Assembly (NCBI GenBank): GCA_966250335.1
Contig: CBINGZ010000004.1
Location: 1-64,000, forward strand
Direction: 5' to 3'
Source of the DNA: OLB7 sp966250335
GTDB lineage: Bacteria; Bacteroidota; Ignavibacteria; OLB7
Length of the DNA stretch: 64,000 bases
Of this stretch, positions 24,562 to 32,827 are shown piece after piece (the stretch's first letter is position 1; each line of letters starts with the position of its first letter). The translations under genes and the position numbers were made by a program. The notes under the pieces were generated by a model. That model saw only the letters and a program-made list of their open reading frames with translations. It had not been told where the DNA came from and did not search any database.

Positions 24562-26289
24562 ATGTCGAAACCAACCCGTTACCTCCTTGCCCTCTGTACC
24601 ACGCTTCTTCTGCCGATCTGCGTACATGCGCAGGCGACGGATTCACTTACCGTCAGGGTGACCGACAAGGACACCCAGGAGCCGCTTTCCCAGGTCGAGG
24701 TGAATCTGGCGGTGGTTGGAGGGGAGGATGTAGGGAGCAGAACGACGAACGGGGATGGATTCGTCGGATTCAATCTCGATCCCGTGAGCGACGTCGCCCT
24801 TGCCGGCGGCGGGAGCGCGGCGATGTATCGCGCCTATCCGAATCCGTTCACCAGGAGCGCCCTTGTTCCCTTCTCGATCGATCGCAGCGCGACGGTCTCG
24901 ACGCAGGTCTACAGCCTGCTCGGGACGCAGGTCGCATCGCATCGTGAGGAGATCGATCGCGGCGTCCATGCGGTCGATCTCTCGCTTCCCGGCCTCCCCG
25001 CCGGAACCTACGTCGTCCGGATCGATGTGGACGGGATCTCGCTGGGAGCCGTCACCCTCGCCTACACCGGCGGCGGGTCGGGGGTGAAGGGGATCGAGTT
25101 CGTGCGGAACGTCGCTCTCCCTTCGGGAGTCGGGCCCCTTCCGTTCGCCAAGGCGGCTCTCCCCGGGACGACGTATCGCGTTACGGTGTCGGTGGAGGGA
25201 TACGAGCCGTTCGAGAAGGATATCGCGGTGGCGGGGCACATGAACGTCGACGCGGCGCTCACGCCGATTCCGGATCCGGACCCGGTGAAGGTTCCCGAGT
25301 TCGGCACCGATGAGACGCGCAAGCTGACGATGATCGGCAACGCCTCCAGAGACAGTCTCGATCTGCCGCGCGATCTCGATTTCAACCCGCTCCGTCCGAA
25401 CGAACTCTGGACCGTCAACCGCGCATACGACGGCACGGTGATCTTCTTCAACGCGGGCGCCCCGAACCAGCGCTCCGAGAAGCGGGTCGACGTCTACGGG
25501 TATCACTTCATGGAGGAGGTAAGCGCAATGGCGTTCGGCGCCAACGAGACCTTCGCCACCATCCATGAGTCGAACAACACCTACAACAACACCTATCCCG
25601 GCAACGATTTCATGGGACCGGCCCTCTGGTCCTCGTCGCTGGAGATCTACGCGCGGGTCAACCAGACCAACGATCTGCTCGGCAGCCATATCGATATGCT
25701 GCATGAGACGCCGTTCGGCATGGGGATCGCGCACGACAGGGACAACGTCTACTGGGTGTTCGACGGCGCCTACGGCGATATCGTCCGCTATGACTTCGGT
25801 CCCGACCACGGCCCCGGCTACGACGACCACTCCGACGGTGTCGTCCGTCGCTACGCCGGTCTCTCCGTCAAGCGGGTTCCCGATGTGCCGAGCCATCTCG
25901 ATCTGGACAAGACGACCGGCTGGCTCTACATCAACGACACCGGGAACAAGCGGGTCATGCGCCTCAACACCAAGACCGGCCAGCCGACCAGCAATCTCCA
26001 GATCGTGATGGAACCGCTGCGTGAGTACACGCTCGTCACCGGCGCCAAGGTCGAGGTCTTCGCCGACGAGGACCTCGTCAGGCCGAGCGGCATCGCCGTC
26101 TACAAGGGGCGCGTCTTCGTGACCGATCACGCCACCGGCGAGATCATCGCCTATTCGGCTGAAGATGGAACGGAGCTGGGCCGCATCTCCACCGGCGCCA
26201 AGGCGATCATGGGGATCACGGTCGGTCCCGACGGCAAGCTCTGGTATGTGGATGCCGGCGACAACAAGGTGATCCGGGTCGATCCGTAA
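24562..26289 (+). CDS. Secreted beta-propeller protein with internal T9SS-like sorting module
   Basis: A 575-aa exported protein (signal ends near ICVHAQ). Residues of about 24-75 begin a carboxypeptidase-regulatory-like fold (VTDKDTQEPLSQVEVN). At about 85-175 there is an unmistakable type A sorting-domain pattern (YRAYPNPFTRSALVPFSID, then LPAGTYVVRIDVDG), but it is internal. The regulatory-like fold seems to resume (YRVTVSVEGYEPFEKDI). Residues of about 230-575 form an NHL/SMP30-like propeller with GIAHDRDNVYWVFD and GPDGKLWYVDAGDN. The C-terminus ends in the propeller, with no second sorting domain. Whether it is exported by the T9SS is therefore open. It is a single gene between two hairpins. 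Confidence 0.78.
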   Translation: MSKPTRYLLALCTTLLLPICVHAQATDSLTVRVTDKDTQEPLSQVEVNLAVVGGEDVGSRTTNGDGFVGFNLDPVSDVALAGGGSAAMYRAYPNPFTRSALVPFSIDRSATVSTQVYSLLGTQVASHREEIDRGVHAVDLSLPGLPAGTYVVRIDVDGISLGAVTLAYTGGGSGVKGIEFVRNVALPSGVGPLPFAKAALPGTTYRVTVSVEGYEPFEKDIAVAGHMNVDAALTPIPDPDPVKVPEFGTDETRKLTMIGNASRDSLDLPRDLDFNPLRPNELWTVNRAYDGTVIFFNAGAPNQRSEKRVDVYGYHFMEEVSAMAFGANETFATIHESNNTYNNTYPGNDFMGPALWSSSLEIYARVNQTNDLLGSHIDMLHETPFGMGIAHDRDNVYWVFDGAYGDIVRYDFGPDHGPGYDDHSDGVVRRYAGLSVKRVPDVPSHLDLDKTTGWLYINDTGNKRVMRLNTKTGQPTSNLQIVMEPLREYTLVTGAKVEVFADEDLVRPSGIAVYKGRVFVTDHATGEIIAYSAEDGTELGRISTGAKAIMGITVGPDGKLWYVDAGDNKVIRVDP

Positions 26290-26346
26290 GGAGCCGGAGC
26301 GAGAATAGTTCGGCGGGATATATCCCGACCGGGCTGAACGGAGATG

Positions 26347-26382
26347 AGACGCCGAGCCGGACGAAGGTCCGTTTCGGCGTCT
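26347..26382 (+). terminator. Interrupted hairpin after the propeller gene
   Basis: AGACGCCGA (26347-26355) pairs with TCGGCGTCT (26374-26382), with an inner GGAC/GTCC stem. It lies 58 bases after the stop at 26289. A short TTCC tail follows but no true T-run. Confidence 0.55.
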
Positions 26383-26512
26383 TCCGTTTCGGGGAGGGGA
26401 GCGTTGTTTCGCGGCAGGTTCGGTGGGAGTTTTCTTCGTAGATTCCGCTCCTTTCGTCGCCCGGTTCCGGGCTCTGTATTGATCCCTTCGATTCCACTCA
26501 TTCTCTCGTGTC

Positions 26513-27622
26513 ATGATGAAGTCACGTCTCCTTCCCCTGACCCTTCTTACCCTTGCCGTCGTGATCGCCCTCCTTCTTGCCGGCTGCGGCCTCGGTCCCG
26601 ACGAGAGCAATTCGCAGCGGCCCCGGGTCTTTCCGCCGGCCGATACCATCACGTCGAGTTTCAAGAACGAACGGGTCGGGTACGCCATGTTCACTCCGGA
26701 CAGCAAGGGGTTTATAGTGGTCTCTTACCAGGACGTGTCGGGGAGGACGCTTTCCACGCTCTACAGCAGCGCGACATTGACGGCGATTCGGAAGTTCGAT
26801 TCTTATCCGCTGCTCATCCGCAAGTTCAGTTCCGCGGCCTTGAGCAACAACGGTCGGAAGCTGACTGTGGCCGGTGCGTTTGCCGGGGCGTATTTCGGTG
26901 CTCCGGCATACGCGGGCTTCACGGAGTTCGATGTGACCACCGGCGAAGTGATCCGCGACGCGCTGAACTTCGGCGTCACATCTCTCCCCGCATCTCTCAT
27001 CTTCGCTCCCGGGGATTCGATTCTGGTCGGCGAAGCGCAGGGGCGTCTGACGGCATACGGGCCCGGTGTGACGCACGGGTCGGGCCGTACCATGGCGAAT
27101 ACCCGTCTGTTCGAGGGGGATTCCTACGGGGCGTTGCCCTATCTCGAATTCAGTCCCAGTGGCAGATACATCCTCTCCTATCCTCCCAAGTTGTGGGATT
27201 TCACGACCTACAGCCTGGTCGAGGATTTCGACGAAACAAAGGAATGGCCGATGACGTCGATCGCGTATCGCGGCAGCGACGACCTCTTTGTTTCCGGCGA
27301 CCGTGACGGTGTCTACCTGCTCTCGCGCTCTGCAGACAAGCCGAGCAATCACATCGAGGGGGACTACGTGCGCAGCGAATCGGGTTCCCGATACATCGAC
27401 GTCACGGGTGTTGCGGCCTCCCGCGATGGAACGTTGATCGCGGCGGTCGACAATCTGGGGAGGATGAAGGTGATGGAAGCCGCCTCCGGCAAACCGATCG
27501 TCGTCGGTCGGGGGTTGCATGATATAAAGCAGGTTTTCTTCTCCGCCGATTCGCGCATGGTGCTGACGCTGTCGCAGGAGTTCGACGGCGCGCGCGCCAT
27601 GGAAGTCTGGAAGCTTCCGTAG
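26513..27622 (+). CDS. WD40-like lipoprotein
   Basis: A 369-aa lipoprotein with a long hydrophobic signal ending in LLLAGC. The mature part has WD40/PD40-like blades: MFTPDSKGFIVVSY, ALSNNGRKLTVAG, LEFSPSGRYILSY and VFFSADSRMVLTL, each a strand followed by a polar turn. This gives a seven-bladed propeller by eye. No enzyme motif is seen; such proteins usually bind partners. A second Met at 26516 is an equal start candidate. It precedes icd, which has its own promoter-like element, so it is probably monocistronic. Confidence 0.75.
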   Translation: MMKSRLLPLTLLTLAVVIALLLAGCGLGPDESNSQRPRVFPPADTITSSFKNERVGYAMFTPDSKGFIVVSYQDVSGRTLSTLYSSATLTAIRKFDSYPLLIRKFSSAALSNNGRKLTVAGAFAGAYFGAPAYAGFTEFDVTTGEVIRDALNFGVTSLPASLIFAPGDSILVGEAQGRLTAYGPGVTHGSGRTMANTRLFEGDSYGALPYLEFSPSGRYILSYPPKLWDFTTYSLVEDFDETKEWPMTSIAYRGSDDLFVSGDRDGVYLLSRSADKPSNHIEGDYVRSESGSRYIDVTGVAASRDGTLIAAVDNLGRMKVMEAASGKPIVVGRGLHDIKQVFFSADSRMVLTLSQEFDGARAMEVWKLP

Positions 27623-27666
27623 AGAAGTTGGACGTGGAGCCGAGATACCCTTTCCTCTCTTTCCCG

Positions 27667-27674
27667 TATCTTTG
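27667..27674 (+). promoter_or_regulatory. TAnnTTTG promoter element upstream of icd
   Basis: TATCTTTG matches the -7 consensus TAnnTTTG of Bacteroidota sigma factors exactly and lies 46 bases before the icd ATG. A matching -33 TTTG is not evident at the usual spacing. Confidence 0.5.
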
Positions 27675-27720
27675 TCCGATTCAGTATCCTATCACAATCA
27701 ACGACAGCCGGACTATCGAC

Positions 27721-29097
27721 ATGGCATTTACTCTTCAACCGCCTGCCAGCGGCGAGCCGATCACGATGCGGCAGGGGAAGCTCAACGTCCCCGACAATCC
27801 CATCATTCCCTTCATCGAAGGGGATGGAACCGGTGCGGATATCTGGCGCGCATCGGTGCGCGTCATCGACGCCGCCGTTGAGAAGGCGTACGGAGGGACG
27901 CGAAAGATCGCATGGTACGAGGTCTATGCCGGGGAGAAGGCGAACGAGGTCTACGGCGAGCCGATCTGGCTTCCGCAGGAGACGCTCCAGGCGATGAAGG
28001 AGTATCTCGTCGGGATCAAGGGACCGCTCACCACGCCGGTCGGCGGCGGCATCCGCAGTCTGAACGTGGAGCTGCGTCAGGTCCTCGATCTCTACGTCTG
28101 CCTCCGTCCCGTCCGCTGGTTCCAGGGGGTGCCGTCGCCGGTGCGCCATCCGGAGAAGGTCGATATGGTGATCTTCCGTGAGAACACGGAGGATATCTAT
28201 GCCGGAATCGAATGGGCGGCCGGGACGCCGGAAGCGGCCCGCGTGCTGGAGTTCCTTCAGACCGAGTTCCCGAAGATGTTCACCAAGATCCGTTTCGGAA
28301 CCCCGGAGAGAGTCACCGAGTGGAACGAGCGGAACCTGGATCTGGTCACCGATATGGACAAGTTCGGACCTCCCGTTCAGGTCGGCATCGGCGTCAAGCC
28401 GGTCAGCCGTCAGGGGTCGGAGCGGCTGATCTCGGCGGCGATCGAGTATGCGATCACGAACGGCAGGAAGTCGGTGACCCTGGTCCACAAGGGGAACATC
28501 ATGAAGTTCACCGAAGGGGGCTTCCGCGACTGGGGCTACTACCTGGCGGAGAAGAAGTACGGCGACAAGGTCTACACCTGGGCGCAGTGGGAGCGGACCA
28601 AGAAGGAGCAGGGAGAAGAAGCTGCCAACCGTGAGCAGAAGGAGGCGCTGGCCGCCGGCCGTGTTCTGATCAAGGATGCGATCGCCGACATCACGCTCCA
28701 GCAGGTCCTCACCCGTCCCGACGAGTTCGATGTGATCGCCACGCTCAACCTGAACGGCGACTATCTCTCGGACGCGCTCGCGGCGCAGGTCGGCGGCATC
28801 GGCATAGCGCCGGGCGCCAACATCAACTATACCACCGGGGCCGCGGTGTTCGAGGCCACGCACGGCACGGCGCCGAAGTACGCCGGGCTCGACAAGGTCA
28901 ACCCCGGTTCGGTGGTCCTCAGCGGCGAGATGATGCTCCGCTACCTCGGCTGGACCGAGGCGGCCGATCTGATCATCGCCGGCATGGACGGCGCCATCAC
29001 GTCGAAGCACGTCACGTACGACTTCGCCCGCCTGATGGACGGCGCCGTCGAGGTGAAGACCTCCGAGTTTGCCGACAGCGTCATCGGGGCGATGTAG
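27721..29097 (+). CDS. icd: NADP-dependent isocitrate dehydrogenase
   Basis: A 458-aa isocitrate dehydrogenase of the bacterial homodimeric type: isocitrate to 2-oxoglutarate plus CO2 in the TCA cycle. It is recognised by PFIEGDGTG, the substrate loop TTPVGGGIRSLNVELRQ (whose Ser is the kinase/phosphatase site in E. coli), FRENTEDIYAGIEW, and HGTAPKYAGLDKVNPGS. The Lys-Tyr pair in the last motif indicates NADP rather than NAD use. An in-frame extension back to 27628 looks like leader sequence; the ATG at 27721 gives the family start. The protein is somewhat longer than the E. coli enzyme (416 aa) because of an insert near WERTKKEQGEEAANR. A hairpin follows. Confidence 0.95.
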   Translation: MAFTLQPPASGEPITMRQGKLNVPDNPIIPFIEGDGTGADIWRASVRVIDAAVEKAYGGTRKIAWYEVYAGEKANEVYGEPIWLPQETLQAMKEYLVGIKGPLTTPVGGGIRSLNVELRQVLDLYVCLRPVRWFQGVPSPVRHPEKVDMVIFRENTEDIYAGIEWAAGTPEAARVLEFLQTEFPKMFTKIRFGTPERVTEWNERNLDLVTDMDKFGPPVQVGIGVKPVSRQGSERLISAAIEYAITNGRKSVTLVHKGNIMKFTEGGFRDWGYYLAEKKYGDKVYTWAQWERTKKEQGEEAANREQKEALAAGRVLIKDAIADITLQQVLTRPDEFDVIATLNLNGDYLSDALAAQVGGIGIAPGANINYTTGAAVFEATHGTAPKYAGLDKVNPGSVVLSGEMMLRYLGWTEAADLIIAGMDGAITSKHVTYDFARLMDGAVEVKTSEFADSVIGAM

Positions 29098-29142
29098 GCC
29101 GTCCCCATATCGAACAGCGATATCGTGAATCATTCATATCGT

Positions 29143-29176
29143 GAGCGCCGGCGCCGGGCCTTCCGGACCGGCGCTC
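29143..29176 (+). terminator. Hairpin after icd
   Basis: GAGCGCCGG (29143-29151) pairs with CCGGCGCTC (29168-29176), between icd and the luciferase-like gene. There is no T-run. The spacer also holds AAGGA about 10 bases before the next ATG. Confidence 0.5.
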
Positions 29177-29201
29177 GCGGTTTCCAAGGAACCGTTCCCT
29201 C

Positions 29202-30197
29202 ATGAAGTTCGGAGTCTTTTCCGTCGTGGATCATTATCCCGACGAACTGGATCGCACTGTGAGTCGTCTGTACGACGAGATGCTGGAACAGGCGCAGGCC
29301 GCCGAGGAGCTGGGGTTCGAGTCGTTCTGGATCGCGGAGCATCATTTCCATCAGTACGGCGTCGTCCCGCGTCCCGCCGTCTGGCTTGCGGCCGCCGCCG
29401 CGCGCACCCGTCGTATCGGGCTCGGAGCGGCGGTCGTGGTGCTGCCGTTCGATCATCCGCTCCGGATCGCGGAGGATTTCGCAATGGTCGATCAGATCTC
29501 TGGAGGGCGGCTGATGCTCGGGGTCGGTTCAGGATATCTCTCGCATGAGTTCGAGGGGTTCGGGATCAGACCGGAGGAGAAGCGGGCGCGGTTCGACGAG
29601 GCGCTGGAGATCATCCGCGCGGCATGGAGCGGAGAGCGGTTCTCCCACAATGGAACGTATTATGATATTCATGACGTACGGCTGAACGTGCTCCCGTGCG
29701 ATCCGGCCGGTCCGCCGCTCTGGGTGGCGATCCTCAGCAACCAGGCGGCCGCGTTCGTCGGCGGACGGGGTCTGCCGATCATGATGATCCCCTACGCGAC
29801 CACCGAGGAGTTCTCCGAACTGGCCGGGACCGTCGCGGCATATCGCGATGCGTTCGTCGGGGCCGGCGGCGCTCCGCTCGACGCCACGGTCCGTTTCGGT
29901 CTCCACACCTACTGCGCCCCCGATAGCGCGCAGGCCCGGCGCGAGGTAACCGAGGCGATGGAGCGATATGTCAGAACGCGCCTCTACGCCCGGCAGCGTC
30001 CCATCGATCTGCTGGTGGAGAAGAACCTTGTCGCCTTCGGCGATCCGGGAGAGATTATCCGGGTCGCAAAGCGATACGAGGAGGCCGGCCTCACCCACTG
30101 CATGGCGATCATGAATTTCGGCGGGCTTCCGCACGAGAAGGTTCTGAGCTCGATGGAGCTGATGGCGAAGGAAGTGCTGCCGGCGTTCGGAGGGTGA
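29202..30197 (+). CDS. Luciferase-like flavin-dependent monooxygenase
   Basis: A 331-aa member of the bacterial luciferase-like (LLM) TIM-barrel family, which uses reduced FMN or F420. Typical motifs are GFESFWIAEHHF near the N-terminus, RTRRIGLGAAVVVLPFDHPLRIAED, GGRLMLGVGSGYLSHEFEGFG, and a C-terminal GDPGEIIRVAKRYEEAG. The protein has the normal length and no signal peptide. The substrate cannot be inferred. No flavin reductase is adjacent, so its reduced cofactor must come from elsewhere. It stands alone between a hairpin and an AT-rich gap. Confidence 0.88.
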   Translation: MKFGVFSVVDHYPDELDRTVSRLYDEMLEQAQAAEELGFESFWIAEHHFHQYGVVPRPAVWLAAAAARTRRIGLGAAVVVLPFDHPLRIAEDFAMVDQISGGRLMLGVGSGYLSHEFEGFGIRPEEKRARFDEALEIIRAAWSGERFSHNGTYYDIHDVRLNVLPCDPAGPPLWVAILSNQAAAFVGGRGLPIMMIPYATTEEFSELAGTVAAYRDAFVGAGGAPLDATVRFGLHTYCAPDSAQARREVTEAMERYVRTRLYARQRPIDLLVEKNLVAFGDPGEIIRVAKRYEEAGLTHCMAIMNFGGLPHEKVLSSMELMAKEVLPAFGG

Positions 30198-30338
30198 GCT
30201 GTACGACTTCGCAATGTATCGTAAGATGGTAGTTGTATCCCGGTATGACTCAATGTCCTGTCATACTCAATGCGGTCGCTCCCGTCTATGTTCAGGGACA
30301 ATACGCTTAATCTGTATATATCATATTTCGAAGTAATT

Positions 30339-31490
30339 ATGCGCTTCCATCATTCTCTCCTGTTATTACTTATCCTGCCGCTTCTTGCCGTCGGCTCCTG
30401 TTCCGAACCCGATAATCGTTTCTGGCCGGGGAGGGAATGGAAGCTGGGGAATCCGGCCGATCACGGAATCGATCGTGATGAATTTACGCCGATCCTGGAC
30501 TCAGCCGCGAACGGGATGTACGGCGATATGGACTGCCTCATCGTGGTGAAGGGGGGGCATCTCCTCTTCGAGGAATATTTCGGCGAGTCGGACCGACAGG
30601 CTCCGATGTCGGTCTCCGAGATAACCGGCAGCTTCGTCTCGGCGCTGATCGGTATTGCGCTGGAGCGGGGCGATCTGAAGAGCATCGATCAGCCGATCGC
30701 CGGTCTGCTCCCCGACTACGATACGCTGCTCACCTCCGACACGGCGAAGGGAACGATCCGGTTGCGGGATCTGCTCACGATGACATCCGGTTTGCAATGG
30801 AATCAATCCACCTTCGTGCTCGATTCCGGCGGCACCGACTGGTCGCGGGCCATGACTGCCCGCGATCCTGTCGGAGACCTTCTGAGAAGGCCGCTTGTCG
30901 CCGAACCGGGCACGACCTTCAATGAGAGTACAGGCAATACGATGCTTCTGACGGCGATTCTTGCCAGGGCGACGGGAACTCCCGTGACCTCGTACGGGGC
31001 CGAGCATCTGCTGAAGCCGATCGGCATCGACAGTGGATATTACTGGTCGGCGTCGGTCAACGCGATGGATACCGCCGTCGGGCTGATTCTGCATCCCCGC
31101 CATCTGGCGCGGTTCGGTCTTCTCTACGCTCGCGGCGGACAGTGGCATGGAAAACAGGTCGTGCCGAGAGCCTGGGTGGATTCCTCTCTGGCCCCGAACG
31201 TGATCGTACAGCCGATGAACGAGCCTGATTCCGGCGGCTTTATGGCCCAGGGCTATCACTGGTGGTGTGCACAGTGGCCCGGAGTATGGAAACACTCCCT
31301 TCTCCCTCAAGGAGTCGTGATGACGGCGAACTGGAGAGGAGAGTACGTTATCATTCTTCCGGATCATGACGTCGTTGTGGTGGCGGTAGCAGGGTCTCCG
31401 GACGAGGAGGGGCATGTCCTGATGCTTGCATCGCAGGTTGCCGTGATGGCGGCGGGAGTCGGTCACATGGCCTCCAGGCTCTCCTCATAA
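30339..31490 (+). CDS. Serine-hydrolase (beta-lactamase fold) lipoprotein, catalytic residues missing
   Basis: A 383-aa lipoprotein (signal ends LAVGSC) of the class C beta-lactamase/NylB-like fold. The scaffold is clear: IRLRDLLTMTSGLQWN, LIGIALERGDLKSIDQP, and a late YVIILPDHDVVVVAVAG strand. The SxxK box is absent: the equivalent stretch reads SVSEITGSFVSALIG, so the alignment gives Glu and Gly where Ser and Lys belong. The YxN box reads FNESTGN, with Glu in place of Tyr. The frame is intact, which suggests a maintained binding protein rather than decay. The AT-rich 30198-30338 leader probably carries its promoter. An in-frame extension to 30270 looks untranslated. Confidence 0.8.
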   Translation: MRFHHSLLLLLILPLLAVGSCSEPDNRFWPGREWKLGNPADHGIDRDEFTPILDSAANGMYGDMDCLIVVKGGHLLFEEYFGESDRQAPMSVSEITGSFVSALIGIALERGDLKSIDQPIAGLLPDYDTLLTSDTAKGTIRLRDLLTMTSGLQWNQSTFVLDSGGTDWSRAMTARDPVGDLLRRPLVAEPGTTFNESTGNTMLLTAILARATGTPVTSYGAEHLLKPIGIDSGYYWSASVNAMDTAVGLILHPRHLARFGLLYARGGQWHGKQVVPRAWVDSSLAPNVIVQPMNEPDSGGFMAQGYHWWCAQWPGVWKHSLLPQGVVMTANWRGEYVIILPDHDVVVVAVAGSPDEEGHVLMLASQVAVMAAGVGHMASRLSS

Positions 31491-31608
31491 CGCCGTTGCG
31501 ATCATCTTACCGATCGAATTGGTCTCGGTATGCTCACACCCCCCCAATTGCTATCTTCCCTCCCGACGGGCGCGTCGCCCGCTCCGTGAACACTAACCGG
31601 AACGACTC

Positions 31609-32289
31609 ATGACCATGACCACAGAGGATATTCTCGAGGAGCTCGAATCGAAAGGTTCGGAGCAGACCAGAAAGACCTACCGCCGTCACGGCGGCCTGGA
31701 CCCCATGTTCGGCGTCAAGTTCGGCGACCTGGGGAAGCTGCAGAAGAAGGTCAAGGTGAACCAGGAGGTGGCGCGGGAACTGTGGGAGAGCGGCATCCTC
31801 GACGCCAAGGTCTTTGCCACCATGATCGCCGACCCCGCCACGATCGACGAGGCCACCGTCGATACATGGGTTGCCGAAGCGGACAACTACGGTCTTACCG
31901 ACGCGGTCGCCGGGGTCGTGGCGCGGAGCCCGATGGCGATCGAGAAGATGGAACAGTTCATGGCATCGGAGGAGGAGTATACCGGTCGGGTCGGCTGGTG
32001 CATCCTCAGCCTGCTTGCCAAGGCGGAGAACGATCTGAAGGACAGGTTCTTCGAACGATATATCACTCTCATCAGGCGCGACATCCATTCCCGTCAGAAC
32101 CGGGTCCGCCAGGGGATGAACGACGCCCTGATCGCCATCGGCGGCCGCAACGAGAACCTGCGCGAAAAAGCGCTCGCCGCCGCCGCGAAGATCGGGAAGG
32201 TGGAGGTCGACCACGGCGACACCAGCTGCAAGACCCGCATGGCCGAGGAGTATATCGAAAAGATCTGGGAGCGGAAGAGGGGGAAGTAA
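31609..32289 (+). CDS. DNA alkylation repair (AlkD-like) HEAT-repeat protein
   Basis: A 226-aa all-helical protein matching the AlkD-like DNA alkylation repair family. It begins with LESKGSEQTRKTYRRHG, continues with FGVKFGDLGKLQKK and ATMIADPATIDEAT, and ends with SCKTRMAEEYIEKIWERK. AlkD enzymes are DNA glycosylases that remove positively charged alkyl bases by wrapping DNA in HEAT repeats. A Trp in the GRVGWCILSLLAK helix may correspond to part of the active-site surface, but this subgroup is divergent and activity is not certain. TATCTTCC at 31552-31559 is a near match to the Bacteroidota -7 element. A methylase remnant starts directly after the stop. Confidence 0.82.
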   Translation: MTMTTEDILEELESKGSEQTRKTYRRHGGLDPMFGVKFGDLGKLQKKVKVNQEVARELWESGILDAKVFATMIADPATIDEATVDTWVAEADNYGLTDAVAGVVARSPMAIEKMEQFMASEEEYTGRVGWCILSLLAKAENDLKDRFFERYITLIRRDIHSRQNRVRQGMNDALIAIGGRNENLREKALAAAAKIGKVEVDHGDTSCKTRMAEEYIEKIWERKRGK

Positions 32290-32350
32290 GGAAGGAGGAG
32301 TTTATACCGCTTGTAATGGAAGAGATAGAGCAATTCGTACACTGGTCAGC

Positions 32351-32827
32351 TTGGATTGTTTCCCCGGACTCCAAGAGTATTTTGAGCGACATCGAATCCA
32401 GTTATCTGGCCGACATATTGCGAAGGGACGTCCGCATGCCTGGTATAGAACTATTGACCGTATATGGACACAACTGCGGAACAAACCAAAGCTACTGATT
32501 CCGGATATACAATCGGGTGGCGTTGTTGGTTATGATCTAGGAATGTACTATCCGCATCATAACCTCTACTGGATGACCTCGGGATCCTGGAATCTGGATG
32601 CGTTGAAGACAATTCTGCGAAGCACAGTGGTACGCACACAGGTGGAAGCTTATTCGGTACAGATGAGAGGAGGAAGCTTACGGTACCAGGCACAAACCTT
32701 ACGGCGTGTCAGAGTGCCCATGTTTGAACGACTTACCTCTTCCGTCATTGACAGTCTGGTGAGCGCTTCAGGATCCTTGGATCAAGCTGAGATAGACAGC
32801 GTGGTGGCCGAGGCATATGCGCTTTAA
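32351..32827 (+). pseudogene. Truncated C-terminal part of an adenine-specific DNA methylase
   Basis: About 158 residues resemble the C-terminal target-recognition region of Eco57I/TaqI-like DNA methylases of restriction-modification systems: LQEYFERHRIQLSGR, then KPKLLIPDI, YYPHHNLYWMT and LRYQAQTLRRVRVP, ending in VAEAYAL. No methyltransferase core (NPPY, FxGxG) is present anywhere nearby. There is no ATG; the given start is a TTG, and the frame stays open back to the end of the AlkD-like gene, including a GRD motif. Base composition is visibly lower in GC than the neighbours. This fits a horizontally acquired R-M gene reduced to its 3' end by deletion. Confidence 0.7.
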
